Positions 1 to 8,245 of a stretch of 64,000 nucleotides of DNA are shown here, one piece after another. Below the pieces are notes generated by a model, which was not told where the DNA came from, searched no databases, and saw only the letters and a program-made list of their open reading frames with translations. How positions within the stretch are numbered: position 1 is the stretch's first letter; every line of letters begins with the position of its first letter. The translations under genes were made by a program, and so were the position numbers. The stretch comes from an uncultured Clostridium sp. Lineage in GTDB: Bacteria; Bacillota; Clostridia; Lachnospirales; Lachnospiraceae. The stretch lies in assembly GCA_900541315.1 (NCBI GenBank), contig UQJF01000001.1, positions 14,579 through 78,578 on the forward strand, read 5' to 3'.

Positions 1-146
1 GTCGTATTATGGACATGGGGATCACAAAAGGAAGTGAGCTTTATATTAGAAAAGTTGCTCCTTTAGGAGATCCTGTTGAAATTACAGTAAGAGGTTATGA
101 GCTTTCTGTAAGAAAAAATGATGCTCAGTGTGTAGAAGTAAAATAA
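1..146 (+). CDS. feoA: FeoA, C-terminal fragment (cut by window edge)
   Basis: The reading frame is open from the first bases (codons begin at base 3) to a TAA at 144-146. About 47 residues remain, with the FeoA/SH3-like ending: a MDMGITKGSELYIRK stretch followed by GDPVEITVRGYELSVRK. FeoA proteins are small cytoplasmic SH3-fold partners that bind FeoB and are needed for ferrous iron uptake. The 67-nt gap to feoB and the shared strand support a feoAB operon. The start and promoter lie outside the window. The identification rests on the short tail and on position before feoB; both agree well. Confidence 0.85.
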   Translation, partial: RIMDMGITKGSELYIRKVAPLGDPVEITVRGYELSVRKNDAQCVEVK

Positions 147-213
147 ACGGACACAACACACCGTGAGAATTAAAAGGAGTCCTTTGCAATGGACTCATGG
201 AGGTAAATGAAAA

Positions 214-2400
214 ATGGCAATTAAGATCGCGCTTGCCGGAAATCCAAACTGCGGAAAAACAACTATGTTTAATGCATTAACAGGTGCCAATCAGTATGTT
301 GGTAACTGGCCTGGTGTTACGGTAGAGAAAAAAGAGGGAAAATTAAAAAGCAAGAGCCAGAGCGAAGAAGTGATCGTTACTGACCTTCCGGGTATTTATT
401 CACTGTCTCCTTATACTTTGGAGGAAGTTGTCAGCCGTGATTATCTGTTAAAGGATGATCCGGACGTTATTGTAAACCTGGTTGACGCAACAAACATCGA
501 GCGTAACTTATATCTGACCACCCAGATGATCGAAACCGGTATTCCGGTAGTGATCGCATTAAATATGGCAGATCTGCTTGCCAAGAGAGGTATTAAGATC
601 GACATTGAACGTCTTTCCATGCTTCTTGACTGTCCGATCGTTGAAACATCTGCATTGAAGCAGACCGGTCTTGATAAGCTGATCGACGAAGCAGTTAAGG
701 TTGCTAAGAAGAAAGAAGCTGATCTTCCTAAGGAGATCTTTTCTAAGGAATTAGAAGCAGCAGTAGCTGAGGTTGAAGGCGTACTGCCGGCAGACATCAC
801 TGAGAACAAGAAGAGATGGTATGCTGTTAAGTTTCTTGAAAATGACAGCAAGGTAGTTGAGAGCACCCCTCTTTCTGCTTCCGGCAAGTCTATTGTTGAG
901 AACGCAAGAAAAGCCATCGAAGAAGCTCATGATGACGATATGGAAAGTATTGTAACTGATGAGCGTTACAAATTCATCCAGAAGGTAGTTGGGACTGCTG
1001 TTAAGAAGAGCGGCGAGAAGCTGACCGTATCTGATAAGATCGACCAGATCGTTACCAACCGTTTCTTAGGTATTCCGATCTTTATGCTGGTAATGTGGAT
1101 CGTATATTACATCTCTGTAACTACAATAGGTACATTCGTAACTGACTGGACTAACGATACATTCGTAGGTGCTATTCAGGAAGTTGTAGGCGGATTCCTT
1201 GAAAATGCCGGTGCAAGTGACCTGATCTTAAGCCTGGTTGTTGATGGTATCATCGGCGGTCTGGGAGCAGTGCTTGGTTTCGTTCCTCAGATGGCGATCC
1301 TGTTCCTGTTCCTTTCCATCCTGGAAGACTGCGGTTACATGGTACGTATCGCATTCGTTATGGACCGTGTATTCCGTCACTTTGGTCTGTCCGGTAAGAG
1401 CTTCATCCCGTTACTGATCTCCTCTGGTTGTGGTATCCCAGGTATCATGGCTTCCAAGACCATTGAGCAGGATAACGACAGAAGACTTACAATTATGACA
1501 GCAACCTTTATCCCATGTGGTGCTAAACTTCCTGTAATCGCTTTAATGGGCGGCGTTATGGCTGGTTATGTAACTGGCTGGGATGTAGCTGGCATGATGG
1601 CTCCTATCATGTACTTTGTAGGTATCGTAGCTGTTCTTGTAGCAGCTATCATGTTAAAGAAAACAAAACCATTCTCCGGAAAACCGGCTCCATTCGTTAT
1701 GGAGCTTCCACAGTACCATATCCCATCTGCTAAGACTGTTCTGATGCATGTCTGGGAAAGACTGAAAGGCTTCATCATCAAGGCTGGTACTATCCTGTTC
1801 CTTGCCTGCGTAGTAATGTGGCTGCTTTCTACTTTTGGATTTGCTGATGGTTCCTTTGGTATTGTTGAAGATTCCGCAGACAGCCTTATGGCTATCATTG
1901 GCGGTGCGATCGCGCCTCTCTTTGCTCCTCTTGGCTGGGGCGAGTGGCAGCCGGTTGCAGCTGCGATCTCCGGTTTCAGTGCAAAAGAAGGTATCGTTTC
2001 TACCATGGGCGTACTTGCAAATGTTGCCGGTGACGTTGAAGATGCAGAAACCGTTGCAGAAGGTGTTGGAATGTGGTTCCCAACCGCTTTAGCCGGATTC
2101 AGCTTCCTGCTGTTTAACCTTCTTGACTCTCCGTGTCTTGCAGCTATTTCGACAATGGCCCAGCAGATGCAGGACAGAAAGTGGTTCTGGTTTGCGATCC
2201 TGTTCCAGAATGTATTTGCTTACACTGTTACTCTTTGTGTATACCAGATCGGCAGCTTCTTATTCTATGGCTCCTTCGGCGCAGGTACAGTTGTGGCATT
2301 CGTAGTGCTGCTGTTCATGCTGTACATGCTGTTCCGTCCAGATCCATATAAGGATCAGAAGACCTATTCCAAGCGCTCTGTACAGTCCGCAAGTTTATAA
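214..2400 (+). CDS. feoB: Ferrous iron transport GTPase FeoB
   Basis: FeoB is the inner-membrane ferrous iron permease with an N-terminal G domain. The G1 motif GNPNCGKT is at residues 9-16, the switch region GNWPGVTVEKKEG follows, G3 DLPG is at 57-60 and G4 NMAD at 117-120. A helical linker domain leads into the membrane part, where the two Gate motifs are visible: SSGCGIPGIMASKTIE and, further on, IPCGAKLPVIAL. The length of 728 residues is normal for the Firmicute form. The start at 214 has a strong AGGAGG-like site (GGAGGT, about 8 nt upstream). It follows feoA and is followed by an imperfect terminator and by small Cys-rich membrane proteins of the kind often linked to feoB in Clostridia. 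Confidence 0.97.
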   Translation: MAIKIALAGNPNCGKTTMFNALTGANQYVGNWPGVTVEKKEGKLKSKSQSEEVIVTDLPGIYSLSPYTLEEVVSRDYLLKDDPDVIVNLVDATNIERNLYLTTQMIETGIPVVIALNMADLLAKRGIKIDIERLSMLLDCPIVETSALKQTGLDKLIDEAVKVAKKKEADLPKEIFSKELEAAVAEVEGVLPADITENKKRWYAVKFLENDSKVVESTPLSASGKSIVENARKAIEEAHDDDMESIVTDERYKFIQKVVGTAVKKSGEKLTVSDKIDQIVTNRFLGIPIFMLVMWIVYYISVTTIGTFVTDWTNDTFVGAIQEVVGGFLENAGASDLILSLVVDGIIGGLGAVLGFVPQMAILFLFLSILEDCGYMVRIAFVMDRVFRHFGLSGKSFIPLLISSGCGIPGIMASKTIEQDNDRRLTIMTATFIPCGAKLPVIALMGGVMAGYVTGWDVAGMMAPIMYFVGIVAVLVAAIMLKKTKPFSGKPAPFVMELPQYHIPSAKTVLMHVWERLKGFIIKAGTILFLACVVMWLLSTFGFADGSFGIVEDSADSLMAIIGGAIAPLFAPLGWGEWQPVAAAISGFSAKEGIVSTMGVLANVAGDVEDAETVAEGVGMWFPTALAGFSFLLFNLLDSPCLAAISTMAQQMQDRKWFWFAILFQNVFAYTVTLCVYQIGSFLFYGSFGAGTVVAFVVLLFMLYMLFRPDPYKDQKTYSKRSVQSASL

Positions 2401-2430
2401 AAGTATCAGTCGGTACATACCGGCATAATG

Positions 2431-2465
2431 AAAGGGTCCGGGTGATAACATCCGGTCCCTTTTTA
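2431..2465 (+). terminator. Terminator after feoB
   Basis: An AAAGGGTCCGG arm pairs with CCGGTCCCTTTTT with one internal mismatch across a 10-nt loop and runs into a T tract. It lies 31 nt behind the feoB stop and may separate feoAB transcription from the Cys-rich genes, or only reduce it. Confidence 0.65.
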
Positions 2466-2513
2466 AAACTGCTGCATTGTGGTAAAATGGATCTGGCAGA
2501 TATTTATCGTTTT

Positions 2514-2531
2514 ATGTTTCCGAGAGAACAT
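2514..2531 (+). repeat. Family 1 repeat, end remnant (copy 1)
   Basis: The word TTTCCGAGAGAACAT matches the right end of the family 1 palindromes at 14032-14183 and 30581-30664. Only this end is recognisable. It stops 23 nt before the start codon of the Cys-rich protein, the same placement as the other copies. Confidence 0.6.
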
Positions 2532-2554
2532 CAAGAAGAAAGAAGGGAATATTT

Positions 2555-2773
2555 ATGATAGCAAATGTAATTATATTGCTCCTTATATTTGGCTACTGTG
2601 GTCTGGTGATTTACTGGAAACGTACCGGTGCGTTAAAGGACAGCTGCAGCAGCTGTGGAAGCGGAAAAAGTGGCTGTGGCGGTGGCTGCGGCGGCTGCAG
2701 CGGACATTGCAGCAGTTGTGGAAGTGTTCATGCACATCATGGGGACGTTCATAAAACGATGAAAAAGCACTGA
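2555..2773 (+). CDS. FeoB-associated Cys-rich membrane protein
   Basis: A 72-residue protein with one N-terminal membrane helix (about residues 2-21) and a short soluble tail very rich in Cys, Gly and Ser. It has eight Cys residues (15, 31, 34, 41, 45, 48, 52, 55) and a His-rich end (H59, H61, H62, H66, H72). This is the layout of the small proteins annotated as FeoB-associated Cys-rich membrane proteins in Clostridia. Their exact function is not established; metal binding near FeoB is the usual guess and fits the Cys/His content. The start has an AGAAGGGAA ribosome site. It sits one terminator downstream of feoB and just behind a family 1 repeat end. Confidence 0.85.
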   Translation: MIANVIILLLIFGYCGLVIYWKRTGALKDSCSSCGSGKSGCGGGCGGCSGHCSSCGSVHAHHGDVHKTMKKH

Positions 2774-2876
2774 TCCAGTTGCTGTCTGTATTTACACGCA
2801 GCAATGGACCTGTATTTATGATGGTGCTATTTTCTGGTGATATGTACGTTATGTATGTTTAGAAAGGAACAGAAAA

Positions 2877-3023
2877 ATGGGAAATTCATCTGGTTCCATG
2901 CTTTATATGGTAGTTGCCCTTATTATCATCTATGTAGTGGGAATGGGGATCTACCAGGGAGTAAAATATATCCAGAAAAAGCGGGAACAAGCAAGAGATA
3001 AGAAATTCCGCGAAGAAAAGTAG
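2877..3023 (+). CDS. Small single-pass membrane protein, 48 aa
   Basis: The frame opens with MGNSSGSMLYMVVALIII and closes with TAG at 3021-3023. It encodes one membrane helix (about residues 8-26) and a highly charged tail (KKREQARDKKFREEK). A good ribosome site, AGAAAGGA, lies about 9 nt upstream. There is no Cys, unlike its two neighbours. It resembles a short membrane anchor or accessory subunit, but I recognise no family. Its place between two Cys-rich proteins, in the same direction, suggests one transcription unit with a role near metal uptake; that is inference. Confidence 0.6.
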   Translation: MGNSSGSMLYMVVALIIIYVVGMGIYQGVKYIQKKREQARDKKFREEK

Positions 3024-3062
3024 GCAGTACAGACCTGTTACAGAAACGAAAGGGACATAAAA

Positions 3063-3425
3063 ATGGTTAATATAATCGTAATACTTATATTGATCCTGAT
3101 CGCAGTGTTCGCTGTCAGAGGCACTATCAAACATATGAAAGGCGAAAGCCCGTGCTGTGGCGGCGGCGGAGCCAGCGAGGTGAAAGAAGAGCCAAGTAAA
3201 CTGGAAGGCCCTGTGGTCGGTGAAAAGATTATGCAGATCTCAGGTATGACCTGTGAGCATTGTGTAAATCGTGTAATGCATGCTTTAAACAAGATAGACG
3301 GTGTATCTGCAAATGTCAGCTTAAAGGGAAAAAGAGCTGTTATTTCTTATGACCGTGAGGTTGATGAGAAGGTGCTGAAAAAGGCAGTAGAAGATGCAGG
3401 TTATACGGTAAATTCTATTTCATAA
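3063..3425 (+). CDS. Membrane-anchored heavy-metal-associated (HMA) domain protein
   Basis: A 120-residue protein with an N-terminal membrane helix (about 3-19), a CCGGGG motif at 31-36, a short acidic linker, and an HMA fold from about residue 53 to the end. The metal-binding loop GMTCEHC is at 61-67 (C64 and C67), the signature of CopZ/Atx1-like metallochaperones and of P-type ATPase N-terminal domains. The membrane anchor is unusual for a chaperone and resembles the FeoB-associated protein two genes upstream. HMA domains usually bind Cu(I) or similar soft metals, so a role limited to iron is not assured. It is followed by a family 2 repeat and a terminator. Confidence 0.85.
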   Translation: MVNIIVILILILIAVFAVRGTIKHMKGESPCCGGGGASEVKEEPSKLEGPVVGEKIMQISGMTCEHCVNRVMHALNKIDGVSANVSLKGKRAVISYDREVDEKVLKKAVEDAGYTVNSIS

Positions 3426-3503
3426 GCCTGCGTTTTTAGACCTGCACACTCAAATCCGCATCCTACGTGATTCGTACAGTTATTTACGAAACGATGTACT
3501 AGA
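3426..3503 (+). repeat. Family 2 repeat, half element (copy A)
   Basis: This stretch starts directly behind the HMA gene stop codon. It matches the reverse complement of 29552-29627 with about five mismatches over some 72 bases. It ends in CGATGTACTAG, the terminal word of the family. Only one arm of the full palindrome is present. Confidence 0.85.
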
Positions 3504-3507
3504 TCGC

Positions 3508-3561
3508 AAAAAAGACCAGGAGTGTCCGGACATATCTGTCTGGTACACAGCTGGTCTTTTT
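3508..3561. terminator. Bidirectional terminator
   Basis: AAAAAGACCAG pairs with CTGGTCTTTTT around a 31-nt loop, with T tracts in both directions. It lies between two convergent units: the Cys-rich/HMA genes on plus and the ABC exporter genes on minus. Confidence 0.85.
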
Positions 3562-3588
3562 GTTTTGTGGATCACTACTTGCGGATTG

Positions 3589-5274
3589 CTATTTGCAGAT
3601 CGTTCTGTAACATTTTAATTCCCCAGCCTGTAATATCCTGCTGCATCCCGTCAGCGTACTGCTTCTGTGGGAGATCAGCAGTAATGTTTTGCCTGCATAA
3701 GCTGTCTGCAGTGTATGGAGAAGTTCTTTCTCGTGAAGGGCATCTAAAGCGCTGGAAGGTTCATCCATAAGGCAGATATCCGGATTGCGCAGCAATATTC
3801 TTGCAATGCCGATCCGCTGGCGTTCCCCGCCTGAAAGCCTTGCACTCATCTGTCCCATGTCTGTATCATAGCCCTCTGGCAGTGTATCAATAAACTCTGC
3901 AATACCGGCCTGTTTTGCGGCATCCTTGATCTCTTCTATGGATGCACCGGGCTTTGCTATCCCGATATTTTCCCCAATAGTCATATCAAACAAATAGGTA
4001 TCCTGTTCCAGAAATGCGATCCGTTTATGAAGTTCGCTGAAGCTGATCTGTTCTAATGGAATGCCATTGATCAGGATCTGGCCTTCAGAAGGTGCGTAAA
4101 ACCGCAGTAACAGGCGCAGCAGTGTGGATTTTCCGGCACCAGATTCACCGGCGATACCGATCTGGTCTCCTTTATGGATCACATAGTTAAAGTGTTCCAG
4201 GATTTTTCTCTCTGTACCTGGATAAGCGAAAGACACATTTTTAAATTCGATGGTCTGGATCTCGCCGCAGGTGACAGGATGCACAGGTTCTTCTGTTTCA
4301 GGCAATGTATCTTCGATCTTAAAAATACGTTCTGCAGCGCCATAAGCTTCCAGAAGACTTGTTACCACAAAGGTAAGGCTGAAAGAAGAGGATAAAGAAG
4401 CAGTTGCAGCAAAGGAAATAGCAATGGTTCCTACCGGGTTATCAATCCCCTTTGATGCAAGATATCCGGCGCATACCAGGATCAGTATCCTTGCAAGATA
4501 GATGAAAAAGCTGGGAAAAGAAGCAATGGTCTGCCTGTGGAGCGTAAGCCCTAAAGCAGCTTTATTTACCCGGTTGTTTGCCAGCATCACATCATTCATT
4601 TTCCGGTTTCCGGCGCCAAAGATCTGGATATCCCGTATGCTGTATACACTTTCCAGTATTTTTGACTTTAAGTCACCAAGCTGTTCCCTGTAGCGCATAC
4701 CGATTCCACGTCCTGCTATTAATGCACCAAGAGGCAGTACAACGCTGATCATAACGTAAATGGGGATCAGCACCAGTGCATACAGAGGATTTACAAACCA
4801 TGCTAAAGCAATGGTAGTTACCGGAAGCAAAATAACTGTAAACATGGGTCCGATGGTATGGGCAAAGAAATATTCAAGAGTTTCAATATCCGCTACAGCA
4901 ATGTTCATAATATCGCCGGTTTCACGTCCGATCATATAAGCAGGTGAGATGCGGTCGATAGCATCAAAAAGATGTACTCTCATTTTCGCAAGAATACCAT
5001 AAGCACCTAAATGGGAGAATAAACCTTCCAGGTAGCGGCATACTGCGATCAGAACAGCGCAGGCGATGGTAAGGGCTGCATAAGCTATTGTCCCATTGCA
5101 AAAACCGGCTGCAGCTAAGAGCCATAAAGCTCCAAAGCCCATAAGTCCCATGTGGGAAAGGGCCCCAAGTACACTGGCTATCGTTGATATGGCAATATAT
5201 TTTCGGATCGGTCTTCCGATTGCCAGAAGCCGCCGGTTCATGTCTTTCATTGAATAACTGAATTTTCCCTTCAT
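3589..5274 (-). CDS. ABC exporter half-transporter, second subunit (CydC-like)
   Basis: A membrane domain of about 320 residues is followed by an ATPase domain. Walker A GESGAGKST is at 376-384, the signature LSGGE at 480-484, Walker B CLMDEP at 501-506, and the H-loop SHR follows. Length 561 residues is normal for a fused permease-ATPase half-transporter. It overlaps its partner by the ATGA of their shared junction, so the two are translationally coupled and probably form a heterodimer. The pair resembles CydDC in layout and in parts of the sequence, but no cytochrome bd genes are near. A peptide, lipid or drug exporter is equally possible, so no symbol is given. Confidence 0.85.
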   Translation of the reverse strand: MKGKFSYSMKDMNRRLLAIGRPIRKYIAISTIASVLGALSHMGLMGFGALWLLAAAGFCNGTIAYAALTIACAVLIAVCRYLEGLFSHLGAYGILAKMRVHLFDAIDRISPAYMIGRETGDIMNIAVADIETLEYFFAHTIGPMFTVILLPVTTIALAWFVNPLYALVLIPIYVMISVVLPLGALIAGRGIGMRYREQLGDLKSKILESVYSIRDIQIFGAGNRKMNDVMLANNRVNKAALGLTLHRQTIASFPSFFIYLARILILVCAGYLASKGIDNPVGTIAISFAATASLSSSFSLTFVVTSLLEAYGAAERIFKIEDTLPETEEPVHPVTCGEIQTIEFKNVSFAYPGTERKILEHFNYVIHKGDQIGIAGESGAGKSTLLRLLLRFYAPSEGQILINGIPLEQISFSELHKRIAFLEQDTYLFDMTIGENIGIAKPGASIEEIKDAAKQAGIAEFIDTLPEGYDTDMGQMSARLSGGERQRIGIARILLRNPDICLMDEPSSALDALHEKELLHTLQTAYAGKTLLLISHRSSTLTGCSRILQAGELKCYRTICK

Positions 5275-7010
5275 TCTGTCACCTCCATTGTCTGCTGACG
5301 CAGGACTAGCTGACGGTATAAGCCATCCTGTGCCATTAAAGCTTCATGATCGCCCTGCTGAGCTACCTGACCGTCTTTTAAGACGTAAATGCAGTGGGCA
5401 CTGCGTACAGATGACATCCGGTGGGAGATGATGATAAGGGTTCGTGTATGAGCCAGGCGGCTAATGGTATCCCAGATTTCTTTTTCACTTTCCGGGTCAA
5501 CGCTGGAAGTAGCTTCATCAAAGATCATGTATTCAGCCTTTGATAAAAGGGCTCTTGCGATGCCCATTTTCTGCCTCTGTCCGCCAGAAAGAGAAGCACC
5601 TGCATTACCTATATCTGAATCAAGACCATTTTCCAGTGACTGGACAAATTTTAAAAGACCTGCTTCTGTTACGGCTTCCATTAAAGCTTTATCGTCAGCA
5701 TCCGGGTCAGCAAGGAGCAGATTCTCCCGGATGGTTCCGGAAAACAGGTTTACCTGCTGGGGAACCATTACAATATGTTTTCGCAGTTCTTCCGGTTTCA
5801 TGCTGTGGTAATCTTTGCCTTCCATATAAATATGTCCTGCTGATGCGTCACAAAAACGCATTAAAAGGGATGCAGTAGTGGATTTTCCACAGCCTGAAAG
5901 CCCTACAAGAGCAATCACAAAACCTTTGGGAACAGTAAGGGAAAGGTTCTGTAAGGCTTTGGACCGTCCTTTATAACCATAAGACACATTTTCCATTCGG
6001 ATCCCGTTGAAATGTTCTTTATCTTCCGGCAGTAATGGATCAAAGGGACGGGAAGTATCAGTATCCAGGATCTCTTCTACCTTTCCGGCTGCAGAAATAG
6101 CAGTCAGGGCACTGTGGGAAGCGCTCATCAGCTGCTGGGCAGAAGAAAAATAGCTGTAAGAAAGCATTAGAACCACTAATGCCTGTGAAATGGTGATGGT
6201 GCCTCTTGTAATACGGATACAGGAGTCTGCCAGGGCAGTCACCAGCGCAGCGTAGATCAGCGCCTCTGTTACCAGAAAAGAGGTAAAATTGATTTTCATA
6301 AAGCAGTTGATATTTTTATTCAATATATCTGCTTTTTCTCCAAGGATATGAGAATGTTCTTTATCTCTGTTAAACAGCTTTAAAGTAGTAAGTCCGCGCA
6401 GGCTATCCATATAATAACCGGTCATATCATCTAATGAACGCCAGTAGATCTTACGGATATCTTCAATCCTGCTGCGGAATGCATTATTAATGGGAAGAAG
6501 AAAAAGTGATACCACCAATAATAAAACAGCCACCGGCATAGAGATGCCCTTTAAGTGAAAGAACAGGTAAACAGGTGCTATGATACTGTAGATCAGGCTT
6601 GGAAGATAGGTGCTGAAATAGGTCTGCATCTGTTCTACTGCATCCACAGAAGCTGTGATAGCGGAAACAGGACCGATCTTTTCAATGCCGCCTGCATCCA
6701 GTTCCAGTACCTTTGAAAAGATCATTTTCCGCATGCCTTCCCTTGCTTTTGCAGCGGTCCTGTATTCCAGAAGTCCCTTTAAAAGCTGGGCAAGAAAGGT
6801 AAATACAGCGGCAGCCAGAGCAGCGCTGACAGCGCCCCAGGCAGTATGCAGGATCTCCTGAGGCTGAAAAAGAGTACCAAGGAAACCGGCAATGATCTCA
6901 GCCAGTGCAGTAGTCCCCGCCAAGGTAAGAAAGCCCATACCTGCTATGGCAAAGATCCAAAGCCATAGTCCCCGTGCAAGCTTTAAAAGTGTTTTGTTCA
7001 TTAAAAGCAT
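5271..7010 (-). CDS. ABC exporter half-transporter, first subunit (CydD-like)
   Basis: A fused permease-ATPase with Walker A GLSGCGKST, signature LSGGQRQ, Walker B YMIFDEATSSVD and H-loop SHR. The start is set at 7010 because GGGGGA lies 6-10 nt upstream; length is then 579 residues. The in-frame ATG at 7037 lies only about 9 nt behind the predicted transcription start, inside the operator palindrome, and has no ribosome site. Its DEATSS Walker B is canonical, as is DEPSSALD in the partner. The promoter and operator directly upstream suggest control by a repressor that responds to the exported compound. The substrate cannot be read from the sequence. Confidence 0.85.
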   Translation of the reverse strand: MLLMNKTLLKLARGLWLWIFAIAGMGFLTLAGTTALAEIIAGFLGTLFQPQEILHTAWGAVSAALAAAVFTFLAQLLKGLLEYRTAAKAREGMRKMIFSKVLELDAGGIEKIGPVSAITASVDAVEQMQTYFSTYLPSLIYSIIAPVYLFFHLKGISMPVAVLLLVVSLFLLPINNAFRSRIEDIRKIYWRSLDDMTGYYMDSLRGLTTLKLFNRDKEHSHILGEKADILNKNINCFMKINFTSFLVTEALIYAALVTALADSCIRITRGTITISQALVVLMLSYSYFSSAQQLMSASHSALTAISAAGKVEEILDTDTSRPFDPLLPEDKEHFNGIRMENVSYGYKGRSKALQNLSLTVPKGFVIALVGLSGCGKSTTASLLMRFCDASAGHIYMEGKDYHSMKPEELRKHIVMVPQQVNLFSGTIRENLLLADPDADDKALMEAVTEAGLLKFVQSLENGLDSDIGNAGASLSGGQRQKMGIARALLSKAEYMIFDEATSSVDPESEKEIWDTISRLAHTRTLIIISHRMSSVRSAHCIYVLKDGQVAQQGDHEALMAQDGLYRQLVLRQQTMEVTE

Positions 7011-7035
7011 ATGTTTTCCCCCGATTTTTCTGTTC

Positions 7036-7081
7036 ATATGATGTACTAGTACATCATATATAATAAGAAATCCTTTTTCAA
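7036..7081 (-). promoter_or_regulatory. Promoter with perfect 24-bp palindromic operator
   Basis: On the minus strand TTGAAA (7081-7076) is followed after 17 nt by TATGAT (7058-7053). Bases 7036-7059 form a perfect palindrome with the core ATGTACTAGTACAT that overlaps the -10 box and the expected transcription start. This is classic repressor placement. No regulator gene is adjacent. Confidence 0.75.
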
Positions 7082-7153
7082 TCCCTAATCACCAGTTGAA
7101 AAAAATCGCTTATTAATTTTTCATGAATTATATCGAAATATTTCCCTGAAGAT

Positions 7154-7182
7154 TTGAAAAATGGAGTATAGTATGGTATATT
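7154..7182 (+). promoter_or_regulatory. Promoter of the rfbABD-glmM operon
   Basis: TTGAAA at 7154-7159, a 17-nt spacer, and TATATT at 7177-7182. Transcription would begin near 7189, giving a leader of about 78 nt before rfbA. Confidence 0.65.
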
Positions 7183-7266
7183 GAACAAAGAATAACCAGT
7201 GGTCCGGCCGTAGTCTGCTTTAAAACAGGAGGCAAGATGGTTACAGGGACCTGCAAGGAGGAAAAA

Positions 7267-8166
7267 ATGAAAGGGATTATACTTGCCGGCGGAAGCGGCA
7301 CCAGACTTTACCCTTTGACCAAAGTTACATCGAAGCAGCTGCTTCCTATTTATGACAAACCTATGATCTATTACCCATTATCTGTATTGATGAATGCAGG
7401 TATCAGGGATATCTTAATCATCTCCACACCAGATGACACCCCTCGATTTGAGGCTCTGTTAGGTGATGGAAAGCAGTTTGGTATTAATTTAAGCTATGCA
7501 GTACAGCCAAGTCCAGATGGTCTGGCTCAGGCATTTATCATTGGTGAAGAGTTTATTGCCGGTGATTCAGTTGCTATGGTATTAGGTGATAATATTTTCC
7601 ACGGACAGGGCTTAAATAAAAGATTAAAGGCTGCTGCCAACAAGGGAAAAGGTGCAACTGTATTTGGCTATTATGTAGACGATCCGGAACGTTTTGGTAT
7701 TGTTGAATTTGATACAAATGGAAAAGCTATTTCTATTGAAGAAAAGCCTGAAAAACCGAAGTCTAATTACTGTGTAACAGGACTTTACTTCTATGACAAC
7801 CGTGTTGTAGAATATGCAAAGAACTTAAAGCCATCTGCAAGAGGCGAGTTAGAGATCACAGACCTGAACCGTATCTATCTGGAAAATGGTGATCTGGATG
7901 TTATTTTACTGGGACAGGGCTTTACCTGGCTGGATACAGGAACCCATGAGTCTTTAGTAGAGGCGACCAACTTTGTAAAGACTGTAGAAACCCATCAGCA
8001 CAGAAAGATCGCATGTCTGGAAGAAATCGCATATTTAAACGGCTGGATCACGAAAGAGCAGGTATTAGAGACCTACGAAGTCCTGAAGAAGAACCAGTAT
8101 GGCAAGTATCTGAAGGACGTTTTAGACGGTAAGTATGTAGATAAGTTACACAATAGAGAGTTCTAA
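7267..8166 (+). CDS. rfbA: Glucose-1-phosphate thymidylyltransferase
   Basis: This enzyme makes dTDP-glucose from dTTP and glucose 1-phosphate, the first step to dTDP-L-rhamnose. The nucleotide-binding motif [11 protein letters not shown] is near residue 8, then the KPMIYYPL motif, GDNIFHG and the EEKP motif; [10 protein letters not shown] lies near the end. The start at 7267 follows an AAGGAGG site by 5 nt. An in-frame ATG at 7237 adds ten residues unlike the family, so it is not chosen. Length 299 residues matches RmlA. It opens an operon with rfbB, rfbD and a glmM-like gene; rfbC is 54 kb away. Confidence 0.96.
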   Translation: MKGIILAGGSGTRLYPLTKVTSKQLLPIYDKPMIYYPLSVLMNAGIRDILIISTPDDTPRFEALLGDGKQFGINLSYAVQPSPDGLAQAFIIGEEFIAGDSVAMVLGDNIFHGQGLNKRLKAAANKGKGATVFGYYVDDPERFGIVEFDTNGKAISIEEKPEKPKSNYCVTGLYFYDNRVVEYAKNLKPSARGELEITDLNRIYLENGDLDVILLGQGFTWLDTGTHESLVEATNFVKTVETHQHRKIACLEEIAYLNGWITKEQVLETYEVLKKNQYGKYLKDVLDGKYVDKLHNREF

Positions 8167-8245
8167 TGATCACAGGCGTTCGTCACGGCGTTTACCGTGG
8201 CGTAAATGCTCACTTTGAGCTATTTTAGGAGGAAATATTTACATT

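Noticed and set aside
441-917. Gene antisense to feoB
   Set aside because: The frame is open only because of the codon use of feoB on the other strand; it has no ribosome site and no recognisable protein.
3589-7010. Firm assignment as cydDC
   Set aside because: The two half-transporters resemble CydDC, but no cytochrome bd genes are near and many exporters share this layout.
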